Below, in pieces: positions 22,900 to 33,865 of a DNA stretch of 64,000 nucleotides (its first letter is position 1; each line of letters starts with the position of its first letter). The notes beneath the pieces were generated by a model, which made no database searches, had not been told where the DNA came from, and saw only the letters and a program-made list of their open reading frames with translations. The translations under genes and the position numbers were made by a program. Source of the stretch: Acanthosepion esculentum (taxonomy: Eukaryota; Mollusca; Cephalopoda; Sepiida; Sepiidae); NCBI GenBank assembly GCA_964036315.1, contig OZ038482.1, positions 9,963,698-10,027,697 on the forward strand, written 5' to 3'.

Positions 22900-23410
22900 G
22901 AGATTAACACTGATCACTATAACATATCCCAAATGACTCTAAGATCCCAAGAAGAACCAGCAATATTATTGGTCCTGATCTGGTGACTCGGCTTCAATCA
23001 CTTACCCATTACTGTAAGGTTGCCTCTCTGTGACTTTTTTATAAATACTTTCATGGTAATTCTTCGGATGAGCTCTTTGCTATGGTACATAGACTTTATG
23101 AATTTAAGCAGCTTTTGGAAGCAAGATCTCATCTATTTACAGTTTAGCTAGCTAGTGGTAGCTGTAAATTCTATGCTAACAGTTTCTTTTCTCACACTTC
23201 TCGATTGGGGAACTCCCTTCCAGCTCCATGCTTTCCAGCCAACTTTAATCTGCAAACATTAAAATGCAACGTCAATGGCTATCAACTGTCCTCCTGATTA
23301 CTCTTTTTCTCTCCTCGCTCATTAATTTTTCTTTTCCTAATTCTTCCACATCCTGTAACCCCTTGTGTTTTAGTGGCTTTAATGCCTTGCCTGGGGTGGT
23401 ATAAATTAAA
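22900..23410 (+). pseudogene. jockey-like LINE 3' fragment, copy A
   Basis: The decayed frame includes the IIGPDL, FYKYFHGNSSDELFAMV and NSLPAPCFPANFNLQ blocks, ending in a 3' UTR with TTAGTGGCTTTAATGCCTTG and an A-rich tail. It lies at the left edge of unit A and is the homology through which the duplication appears to have arisen. Confidence 0.8.
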
Positions 23411-24100
23411 AACAAAAACAGTGTTTTGCAAAGCCAAGCCATGATGATGAGATTAACAGCAAGGTCTCATCTTTTTACAGTTCGAATGGCTAGATGTAAC
23501 CGTAAATTAACAGTTTCTTTTAGTACAATACTTCAATAGGATATATGGTGTTTTAAAATGAAATATTTTAATTATTTAACAAATTATTCAGATGAGTGTT
23601 CTGCCTGTTTTTTCATTATAATGTTTTAAACACCACAGAACATATCAGCCTAAATGTTGTGTTAAAATGCTAGTTTGAATAATTGATGCAGTATATTCGG
23701 ATTGGAAAATTAAAAATATATAAGGCAGGCAAAAGGATCACTAGGTTTAAGATTTCAATTTACAGACTCAGGATTGTCCAACGGAAAAAATATCCTAGTG
23801 GATTAAAGTGTTGGTTTGTGGATTTGGTGGATATAATAATTGTTAGCTTAGACCCTGAGCCAGATCACATCAGTTGTCATCAATTTTCAATGGTTGTCTC
23901 ATGGCTTTCCGAATTTACCACTTTTTTACTGAGCACCCCGTACTTATAAATGACTAGTCTGTATATACAACTGTTTTTGCTGGGTTAGAATGGTTTGTAA
24001 CATTTACTTGTCAAGAGTAGCCATCCTATTTAAACAACCAGTGAATATATTCTGTGGTAGAAATCATCATTTTTGTCCTTCTCTTAAGTAACTTTTGTGA

Positions 24101-25040
24101 TGTACAGTGACCATTAATAATTAAGTATAACTCAAGATTTCAATGTTAAAATAAAACAGTATTTATTTACAACCACAAATAAATACTTAACAAGAACAAA
24201 GAAGTAAAAGTCAACCAAAGATAATTAACCATTTCACTGAATACCTTGTTAGTAGCACGGCTTGGCTTAAAATCCGGTAAATACTAAATCAAAAACCAAA
24301 TCAGCGATGTGCAATAATTCACACTAATTCAACTGGATAGTTCCACTCTATAGTCACTCAATAATCACTGCAGTCAGTAGCCTGACACCCCTATTTATAC
24401 ACCTGGAAGAAAACATATATTCATAAGTCCAGAGTGTCACACTTGAACCTAGGTATTGGTAGTTACTCATTTTCTTCCTGTATGACACTAATCTATTGCT
24501 ATTTTCATAGCAGATGAGCTTTATTCTTTAGTTCAGACCTTTACAACTAAATTTTAAATCAAAATCAAAACCAAATCATCGACGAACAATAATTCACACT
24601 AATTCAACTGGATAGTTCCACTCAATAATCACTCCTGTCAGTAGACTGACACCCCTATTTATACACCTGGTGGAAAACATTTATTCATAAGTCCAGAGTG
24701 TCACGCTCGAACCTTGGGGTCAGTAGTTACTCATTTTCTTCGTATATGACAGTAACCAAGTAGCAGCAGGTGGATTATATTGGATATTAGAATTATCTTA
24801 GTAATTGTTATATACCGTCCCTATGAACACTAATGGCTATGTCCCAATCCTTATAAATACGTTGAACATTATTGTAAGTGGAGGTAACATGCTGTCTAAG
24901 TAGTCCACCACTAGCAGTGGTTTACCTACTTCACGCCGCTGGCGAGTATTGTATTTTGTTGATGTTATAAAGATTACCATTTCATTTCCAACTTCTGTTT
25001 TGGCTATTCCTCATTCAGTAACCCTTCGTAGGTTACAACA
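24101..25040 (-). mobile_element. possible solo LTR in unit A, with tandemly duplicated promoter region
   Basis: On the minus strand the block starts TGTTGTAACCTACG and ends ACTGTACA. It has TATA-like TATAAATAGGGGTGTCA twice and, toward its end, an AATAAATACTG polyadenylation-like signal. The two TATA-containing segments are diverged tandem copies about 255 bp apart. No matching target duplication was found. Confidence 0.45.
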
Positions 25041-25720
25041 GTAATTATCTTAGTAAGGTAGTGCTCTGCAGAAACTGAAAAATAATTTTTCTTCCCTTCT
25101 ATGCAAAGTAAAGTGAGGAATGTATAAGACATGAGAATAAAGTGGAATCGTGTTTTTAATTACAAAATAGCGGATTGCATCATATGTAAAATTGTATTCT
25201 ACAGAACGAAACCTGCAAAATCTTCTTTTTTGTTTCTTCCCTCATTGCTCTCTATGTACGTGTATGTGGTGTTTTCATTTTATTTCTGAAAATATCTAAT
25301 CCATTAAATGAAAACAGAGAACTATAATATTCACAGCTTTATTTTCAGTGACATCATAATAATCCATTATGGTTCAACTGTAATGAACTACTTATGAGAG
25401 TCAGAGGTTTGGGGTTCAAATCTAACTGAAGCAGTTCCTATGAAATCATCAAAAGTTATTTTAATTTCAACTAATCCCAAGTACAGTTAATTAATTCTTT
25501 AAAATAAGTACTTTTAATTATTTTTGTAAATAGTAATTTAAATTATTAAATGTAATTTAATAATGCATTACCTAAATAATAATTTGAACCCAAAAGAAAA
25601 ATTCTCTCTCTCTGTATTTCTGAGATAAGAAATTAATATTATTGTAATATATTATTCACTCCAGTTTCTGGTTAGTAAAATATTACATATATACATCATA
25701 ACAACAAAGTGAGACATTTA
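25041..25720. other. unassigned AT-rich sequence of unit A
   Basis: A GGGGTTCAAATCTAACTG stretch near 25410 looks faintly like a tRNA B box, but no A box is convincing. Otherwise nothing is recognised. The equivalent part of unit B (about 29735-30415) is the same. Confidence 0.35.
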
Positions 25721-25722
25721 TA

Positions 25723-25909
25723 CAGTGTAACCCGGATATAAGAGACCCAGATATAAGAGAAACCCGGATATAAGATATATTTTCTCTGGTCCCAAATTAG
25801 AGCCTGTGTTAATGTATATATAATAGACCAAACCCGGATATAAAAGAAACCCGGATATAAGAGACTTCTTCTCCGGTCCCGGCAACTCTCTTATATCCGG
25901 GTTACCCTG
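25723..25909. mobile_element. TA-flanked MITE, same family as 11545-11699
   Basis: A 187-bp element with ends CAGTGTAACCCGGATATAAG and its near inverse, flanked by TA. Extra direct copies of the ACCCGGATATAAGAGA motif lie inside the left half. Confidence 0.9.
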
Positions 25910-26082
25910 TATATATATATAGAAGGATTTATTATTAGAAGGATTTGGTTGTACTAGTTGCGGAGATATATGAAAGTACTTGTAATGTGGTTGTTAATAA
26001 ATGTTTTTGATATTTGTGTTTGTGTGGGTGAATGAATAAATTGTTTGCAAGTGATAAGTCTATCATTAAAAGGCAATATTAA

Positions 26083-26265
26083 CCCTTTGAGACCTGGTCA
26101 CCGCTTTACCGGTGGTAGAGAAAAACAATGTAATGTCCAGTCACTGCTTGAATGGTGGGTAAACACTTGTAACTGTTTTTATATCTACGGTGAAACATTA
26201 CATACCAGTTATTTGTGAATCAGGCAGAAGGGTTAAAATTGTTCAGGAACACAGGGGTCAAAGGG
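26083..26265. mobile_element. piggyBac-like MITE with TTAA target sites
   Basis: The element starts CCCTTTGA and ends TCAAAGGG, with TTAA directly on both sides (26079-26082 and 26266-26269). It is about 183 bp and has no coding capacity. TTAA duplication and CCCTTT ends are the piggyBac signature. Confidence 0.65.
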
Positions 26266-26559
26266 TTAAAAGAGAAAGTGATATTTGTGTAGTTTGACTT
26301 ATCTTTGGCCTTCATTCCTGGAGCTGCTCAATTCCATGTGCTCTCCTTGCAAGGATCTGATGATAAAGAGAAGGTCTCTAAATTCCCTGCTAGTTCGATG
26401 GTTTCCTTTTTTCTATGGAATCATGGGAATTAGATTTTTAAAAAAAAATTTCATATTTGCGTGATCACTACATTATTATCCACTGATTTAGTTATTTTAC
26501 GCTCATCTAAATTATGTTAGTCATAACATTTTAGTTTTTTTTGGCATAAGGAATTAGCA

Positions 26560-26760
26560 TTTTTATACAGTGAATTATAATTTTTATACAGTATTTTATA
26601 CTGTATTTTATTCAGTGAATTTTATATAGTGAATTTTATACTGTGTTTTATCCTGTAGAATTTTATACTGTATTTCATACTGTAGAATTTTATACAATAG
26701 AATTTTATACTGTATTTTATGCAATGAATTATCATATTTATACAGTGATTTATTCAAACT
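26560..26760. repeat. decayed tandem repeat of an ATTTTATACTGTA motif
   Basis: About a dozen imperfect copies of a 13-20 bp motif mixing TTTTATACTGTA and TTTTATACAGTGAA, which are close to inverse of each other around TATA. It is repeated in unit B at about 31253-31453. Confidence 0.8.
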
Positions 26761-27869
26761 GTTATTCTCATCTTGCTTGTATAGTCACAATGTTTCAGTA
26801 TTTTTAGCCTTCTTCAGGTGTATGTTGTATTCACTAGCATTCCCAGTTTCAAACTGAATCCTTCATTCAACCCATTCTGCTGCCTATGCTGGGAGATATT
26901 TCATATTAATTCTTCAAGTTTGAAGTGAGTTCAGTCACCAGGTCAGAGAGTAGAACATGTATATTCTGGTTCAGTGGAACAAACTGAAGCAGAAGTATAA
27001 AGAGAAATTAGCTGGAGAATTAATTAATTAATATGAACTATCTCTCCTAAGTTGGATAGCAGAATGAAAGCAGACTATTCCTGAGGACTGAATAAATGGT
27101 CCAGTACAAATTCAGTTGCTAAATACAAGCAGTACCCAAAAATGGTTAGACGATACCAAAGCCAAAACACTAAATGTAAAAGTCTGTAAAAGTCTGTTTA
27201 TATAAGAACGATAATTACTCATCTCAGAAAGAACTGAAAATTTAGTGCAAACTGCATTTAAACTTGATAGACAGAAGCAAAACCTGAGCTTTGCTTATTG
27301 TGGCCCACTGTCTTTACTTCTACTCTTTTGTTTTGGTGTCTTTCTGATGAATTAAAATTAATTATTAAGCACCAAATTTTACAATTTTTGTCTTAAAATT
27401 TGAGCAACTTTTGGCACTATGTTCACTTGTTATGAATTGAAGATCAGGAAGAAAGGGATTGTCAGTGGTCAGGTATTAATGCAACAATTACTGTATCGAA
27501 TAGGGTATTGTATGTATAATTTAAATACATTACTAACAATTTTACTAAAGAAATGAACTGAAAATCAGAAATGAAGTAAGTGTCAGAGGTCAGGAAATAA
27601 TGCAATCATTACTGAAAGAATAGAAATGTCATATTTATAATGCAAATGCATTGCTAATGATTTTAAATTAAGGATGCATTGAACATAAAGCATTAATGCC
27701 AATTTAGTGACAAAATATGCAGACTTTATATATAATAGAATAATAATAATATTATAATAATTATAATTTCAATATATATTTGATAATATAGAAACAAGTA
27801 TATAAGTCTCTATGCAATAGGTACACAAGTAGAGATATGAAGAGATTAACACTGATCACTTCAACATAT

Positions 27870-28350
27870 CCCAAATGACTCTAAGATCCCAAGAAGAATC
27901 AGCAATATTATTGGTCCTGATCTGGTGACTCGGCTTCAATCACTTACCCATTACTGTAAGGTTGCCTCTCTGTGCCTTTTTTATAAATACTTTCAAAGTA
28001 ATTGTTTGGATGAGCTCTTCGCTATGGTATATAGACTTTATGAATTTAAGCACAGTACTAGACTGGCAGCGAGATCTCATCAATTTACAGCCGAGCTAGC
28101 TAGGGGTAGCTGTAAATTTTATGCTAACAGTTTCTTTTCTCACACTTCTCTATTGGGGAACTCCCTTCCAGCTCCATGCTTTCCAGCCAACTTTAATCTG
28201 CAAACATTAAAATGCAACGTCAATGGCTATCAACTGTCCTCCTGATTACTCTTTTTCTCTCCTCGCTCATTAATTTTTCTTTTCCTAATTCTTCCGCATC
28301 CTGTAACCCCTTGTGTTTTAGTGGCTTTAATGCCTTGCCTGGGGTGGTAT
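27870..28350 (+). pseudogene. jockey-like LINE 3' fragment, hybrid copy B
   Basis: Open from 27925 to 28245 (106 codons) with FYKYFQSNCLDELFAMVYRL, YEFKHSTRLAARSHQFTAEL and SFFSHTS...NSLPAPCFPANFNLQ. The reverse transcriptase itself is absent; this is the region between the RT thumb and the 3' UTR. The left part is C-like and the right part A-like. Confidence 0.85.
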
Positions 28351-29048
28351 AAATTAAAAACAAAAACAGTGTTTTGCAAAGCCAAGCCATGATGATGAGA
28401 TTAACAGCAAGGTCTCATCTTTTTACAGTTCGAATGGCTAGATGTAACCGTAAATTAACAGTTTCTTTTAGTACAATACTTCAATAGGATATATGGTGTT
28501 TTAAAATGAAATATTTTAATTATTTAACAAATTATTCAGATGAGTGTTCTGCCTGTTTTTTCATTATAATGTTTTAAACACCACAGAACATATCAGCCTA
28601 AATGTTGTGTTAAAATGCTAGTTTGAATAATTGATGCAGTATATTCGGATTGGAAAATTAAAAATATATAAGGCAGGCAAAAGGATCACTAGGTTTAAGA
28701 TTTCAATTTACAGACTCAGGATTCTCCAACGGAAAAAATATCCTAGTGGATTAAAGTGTTGGTTTGTGGATTTGGTGGATATAATAATTGTTAGCTTAGA
28801 CCCTGAGCCAGATCACATTAGTTGTCATCAGTTTTCAATGGTTGTCTCATGGCTTTCCGAATTTACCACTTTTTTACTGAGTACCCCGTACTTATAAATG
28901 ACTAGTCTGTATATACAACTGTTTTTGCTGGGTTAGAATGGTTTGTAACATTTACTTGTCAAGAGTAGCCATCCTATTTAAACAACCAGTGAATATATTC
29001 TGTGGTAGAAATCATCATTTTTGTCCTTCTCTTAAGTAACTTTTGTGA

Positions 29049-29725
29049 TGTACAGTGACCATTAATAATTAAGTATAACTCAAGATTTCAATGTTAAAAT
29101 AAAACAGTATTTATTTACAACCACAAATAAATACTTAACAAGAACAAAGAAGTAAAAGTCAACCAAAGATAATTAACCATTTCACTGAATACCTTGTTAG
29201 TAGCACGGCTTGGCTTAAAATCCGGTAAATACTAAATCAAAAACCAAATCAGCGATGTGCAATAATTCACACTAATTCAACTGGATAGTTCCACTCTATA
29301 GTCACTCAATAATCACTGCAGTCAGTAGCCTGACACCCCTATTTATACACCTGGTGGAAAACATTTATTCATAAGTCCAGAGTGTCACGCTCGAACCTTG
29401 GGGTCAGTAGTTACTCATTTTCTTTGTATATGACAGTAACCAAGTTGCAGCAGATGGATTATATTGGATATTAGAATTATCTTAGTAATTGTCATGTACT
29501 GTACCTATGGACACTAATGTATATGTCGCAATCCTTATAAATACAGTGAACACTATTGTAAGTGGGGGCAATATGCTGTCTAAGTAGTCCACCACTAGCA
29601 GTGGTTTACCTACTTCACGCCGCTGGCGAGTATTGTATTTTGTTGATGTTATAAAGATTACCATTTCATTTCCAACTTCTGTTTTGGCTATTCCTCATTC
29701 AGTAACCCTTCGTAGGTTACAACAG
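29049..29725 (-). mobile_element. possible solo LTR in unit B, single promoter copy
   Basis: It corresponds to 24101-25040 but has one TATA-containing segment instead of two. Its left part matches the first segment of A and its right part the second. Confidence 0.45.
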
Positions 29726-30415
29726 TAATATTAGAATTATCCTAGTAAGGTAGTGCTCTGCAGAAACTGAAAAATAATTTTTTTTCCCCTTCTATGCAAA
29801 GTAAAGTGAGGAATGTATAAGACATGAGAATAAAGTGGAATCGTGTCTTTAATTACAAAATAGCGGATTGCATCATATGTAAAATTGTATTCTACAGAAC
29901 GAAACCTGCAAAATCTTCTTTTTTGTTTCTTCCCTCATTGCTCTCTATGTACGTGTATGTGGTGTTTTCATTTGATTTCTGAAAATATCTAATCCATTAA
30001 ATGAAAACAGAGAACTACAATATTCACAGCTTTATTTTAAGTGACATCATAATAATCCATTATGGTTCAACTGTAATGAACTACTTATGAGAGTCTGAGG
30101 TTTGGGGTTCAAATCTAACTGAAGCAGTTCCTATGAAATCATCAAAAGATATTTTAATTTCAACTAATCCCAAGTACAGTTAATTAATTCTTTAAAATAA
30201 GTACTTTTAATTATTTTTGTAAACAGTAATTTAAATTATTAAATGTAATTTAATAATGCATTACCTAAATAATAATTTGAACCCAAAAGAAAAATTCTCT
30301 CTCTCTGTATTTCTGAGATAAGAAATTAATATTATTGTAATATATTATTCACTCCAGTTTCTGGTTAGTAAAATATTACATATATACATCATAACAACAA
30401 AGTGAGACATTTATA

Positions 30416-30602
30416 CAGTGTAACCCGGATATAAGAGACCCTGGTATAAGAGAAACCCGGATATAAGAAATATTTTCTCTGGTCCCAAATTAGAGCCTGT
30501 GTTAATGTATATATAATAGACCAAACCCGGATATAAAAGAAACCCGGATATAAGAGACTTCTTCTCCGGTCCCGGCAACTCTCTTATATCCGGGTTACCC
30601 TG
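30416..30602. mobile_element. TA-flanked MITE, duplicated copy in unit B
   Basis: It is offset exactly 4693 bp from 25723-25909 and differs by a few bases. It arose by the segmental duplication, not by a separate insertion. Confidence 0.9.
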
Positions 30603-30775
30603 TATATATATATAGAAGGATTTATTATTAGAAGGATTTGGTTGTACTAGTTGCGGAGATATATGAAAGTACTTGTAATGTGGTTGTTAATAAATGTTTT
30701 TGATATTTGTGTTTGTCTGGGTGAATGAATAAATTGTTTGCAAGTGATAAGTCTATCATTAAAAGGCAATATTAA

Positions 30776-30958
30776 CCCTTTGAGACCTGGTCACCGCTTT
30801 ACCGGTGGTAGAGAAAAACAATGTAATGTCCAGTCACTGCTTGAATGGTGGGTAAACACTTGTAACTGTTTTTATCTCTACGGTGAAACATTACATACCA
30901 GTTATTTGTGAATCAGGCAGAAGGGTTAAAATTGTTCAGGAACACAGGGGTCAAAGGG
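30776..30958. mobile_element. piggyBac-like MITE, duplicated copy in unit B
   Basis: It is offset 4693 bp from 26083-26265 with the same TTAA flanks. Confidence 0.65.
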
Positions 30959-32382
30959 TTAAAAGAGAAAGTGATATTTGTGTAGTTTGACTTATCTTTG
31001 GCCTTCATTCCTGGAGCTGCTCAATTCCATGTGCTCTCCTTGCAAGGATCTGATGATAAAGAGAAGGTCTCTAAATTCCCTGCTAGTTCGATGGTTTCCT
31101 TTTTTCTATGGAATCATGGGAATTAGATTTTTAAAAAAAAATTTCATATTTGCGTGATCACTACATTATTATCCACTGATTTAGTTATTTTACGCTCATC
31201 TAAATTATGTTAGTCATAACATTTTAGTTTTTTTTGGCATAAGGAATTAGCATTTTTATACAGTGAATTATCATTTTTATACAGTATTTTATACTGTATT
31301 TTATACAGTGAATTTTATATAGTGAATTTTATACTGTGTTTTATCCTGTAGAATTTTATACTGTATTTCATACTGTAGAATTTTATACAATAGAATTTTA
31401 TACTGTATTTTATGCAATGAATTATCATATTTATACAGTGATTTATTCAAACTGTTATTCTCATCTTGCTTGTATAGTCACAATGTTTCAGTATTTTTAG
31501 CCTTCTTCAGGTGTATGTTGTATTCACTAGCATTCCCAGTTTCAAACTGAATCCTTCATTCAACCCATTCTGCTGCCTATGCTGGGAGATATTTCATATT
31601 AATTCTTCAAGTTTGAAGTGAGTTCAGTCACCAGGTCAGAGAGTAGAACATGTATATTCTGGTTCAGTGGAACAAACTGAAGCAGAAGTATAAAGAGAAA
31701 TTAGCTGGAGAATTAATTAATTAATATGAACTATCTCTCCTAAGTTGGATAGCAGAATGAAAGCAGACTATTCCTGAGAACTGAATAAATGGTCCAGTAC
31801 AAATTCAGTTGCTAAATACAAGCAGTACCCAAAAATGGTTAGACGATACCAAAGCCAAAACACTAAATGTAAAAGTCTGTAAAAGTCTGTTTATATAAGA
31901 ACGATAATTACTCATCTCAGAAAGAACTGAAAATTTAGTGCAAACTGCATTTAAACTTGATAGACAGAAGCAAAACTTGAGCTTTGCTTATTGTGGCCTA
32001 CTGTCTTTACTTCTACTCTTTTGTTTTGGTCTCTTTCTGATGAATTAAAATTAATTATTAAGCACCAAATTTTACAATTTTTGTCTTAAAATTTGAGCAA
32101 CTTTTGGCACTATGTTTACTTGTTATGAATTGAAAATCAGGAAGAAAGGGATTGTCACTGGTCAGGTATTAATGCAACAATTACTGTATCGAATAGGGTA
32201 TTGTATGTATAATTTAAATACATTACTAACAATTTTACTAAAGAAATGAACTGAAAATCAGAAATGAAGTAAGTGTCAGAGGTCAGGAAATAATGCAATC
32301 ATTACTGAAAGAATAGAAATGTCATATTTATAATGCAAATGCATTGCTAATGATTTTAAATTAAGGATGCATTGAACATAAA

Positions 32383-33060
32383 GCATTAATGCCAATTTAG
32401 TGACAAAATATGCAGACTTTATATATAATAGAATAATAATAATATTATAATAATTATAATTTCAATATATATTTGATAATATAGAAACAAGTATATAAGT
32501 CTCTATGCAATAGGTACACAAGTAGAGATATGAAGAGATTAACACTGATCACATCAACATATCCCAAATGACTCTAAGATCCCAAGAAGAATCAGCAATA
32601 TTATTGGTCCTGATCTGGTGACTCGGCTTCAATCACTTACCCATTACTGTAAGGTTGCCTCTCTGTGCCTTTTTTATAAATACTTTCAAAGTAATTGTTT
32701 GGATGAGCTCTTCGCTATGGTATATAGACTTTATGAATTTAAGCACAGTACTAGACTGGCAGCGAGATCTCATCAATTTACAGCCGAGCTAGCTAGGGGT
32801 AGCTGTAAATTTTATGCTAACAGTTTCTTTTCTCACACTTCTCGATTGTGGAACTCCCTTCCAGCTCCATGCTTTCCAGCCAACTTTAATCTGCAAAAAT
32901 TTAAATGCAACGTCAATGGCTATCATCTTTCCTTCTGATTAATCTTTTTCTCTCCCTGCTCATTAATGTTTCTATTCCTAATTCTTCCACACCCTGTAAC
33001 CCCTTGTGTTTTAGTGTCTTTACTGCCTTGCTTGGGGTGGTATCAATTAAAAACAAAAAA
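32383..33060 (+). pseudogene. partial unit C with jockey-like LINE 3' fragment
   Basis: It is open from 32618 to 32938 (106 codons) with the same blocks as copy B up to SHTSRLWNSLPAPCFPANF, then differs (LQKFKCNVNGYHLSF). It ends in the LINE 3' UTR (GCCTTGCTTGGGGTGG) and an A-rich tail, where the homology with A and B stops. That tail is the natural 3' end of the LINE insertion. Confidence 0.85.
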
Positions 33061-33149
33061 AAAACAAAAACAGTCTTCTTGCTTCCCCTTCTGAGGCCGG
33101 TGTACAGAGGATAAGTGGTGGTGGTGGAGGCTATACCCATGACATAGAC

Positions 33150-33343
33150 ATTGGTAGTTGGGAGAAGAATGATCTTGAACCAAAAATCAGCATCCTGTAC
33201 CAGGTATTCCAAAGAGCAGGATTCAAGATAAACCTTTCCAAGGCAGAAACTATGACTGGGAATTGGAAAAGCAGTGATGGCCCGAATCCATCATAAAAAT
33301 TCAGGACGTGGAATTAGTAAACACTAAACACTTCAAATACCTT
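33150..33343 (+). pseudogene. fragment of a different LINE reverse transcriptase
   Basis: Across frame breaks it reads FQRAGFKINLSKAETMTGNW, then NTKHFKYLGV. The K.ET spacing and the FKYLG block are the conserved end of the RT palm and start of the thumb in LINE elements. The family differs from the jockey-like and RTE-like copies nearby. Confidence 0.6.
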
Positions 33344-33842
33344 GGTGTAAGCGATCTGGGATTGCAAAGGAAATATTTGTCGCAGATTATTTCCACAACG
33401 CAGAGAATAAATCACTAAGTTCAGACTCAAACATCGGGGACAGAAAGAAATACCGAAAACCCGATTCAGAGGTACTATCTCACAAATCACAATGCACGCA
33501 ACCAGTCAGAAAAATAACTCACTCTCCAACAAATGTGGTAGCCAAAATACCCAACTTCTCCCTGATTCGAGAACATCAACTGCTTTTATCGGCAGAGCAT
33601 TTTTTCCATTCGCAGACATCTGGGAGAGGACGTTCAATTTTTGCATATCAAAATACTTTTACAGCGACTCCTGCGACAGACTTGTTTTTTTAATTTAAAT
33701 ATTCCATCTTCAGCATGTCATGCGGAATACGTGCCCTTTTTTTTGGTAAATAATTTTCTTTTTCGCCACATTTTCCATCGTAGGATACATGTGATGCACT
33801 GTTGCTTGGCTTGACGAGGTAAGTCGCCGTTTTCTTCACTAT
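33344..33842. other. about 500 bp between 23-bp direct repeats
   Basis: Identical 23-bp sequences (33321-33343 and 33843-33865) bracket this stretch. It has no recognised coding sequence. Confidence 0.5.
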
Positions 33843-33865
33843 ACACTAAACACTTCAAATACCTT

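Larger units (their letters stand above)
22712..27689. repeat. tandem duplication, unit A (about 5.0 kb)
   Basis: Unit A is repeated as unit B (27690-32382), and a third partial unit C (32383-33060) repeats the start. Most of A and B are nearly identical. A carries about 255 bp more (about 24415-24670). Its first 450 bp are more diverged from B than the remainder is. Confidence 0.95.
27690..32382. repeat. tandem duplication, unit B (4693 bp), recombinant
   Basis: Up to about 28120 unit B matches unit C rather than A; from about 28156 on it matches A rather than C. This is the product expected from unequal crossing-over inside the LINE fragments. It contains second copies of the LTR-like, MITE, piggyBac-like and decayed repeats of unit A. 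Confidence 0.9.

Noticed and set aside
23683..23949. 88-codon frame conserved in units A and B (28631-28897)
   Set aside because: Conservation only reflects the recent segmental duplication. There is no sign of selection or domain.
25380..25450. Possible tRNA-like B box (GGGGTTCAAATCTAAC)
   Set aside because: No convincing A box or cloverleaf at the right distance.
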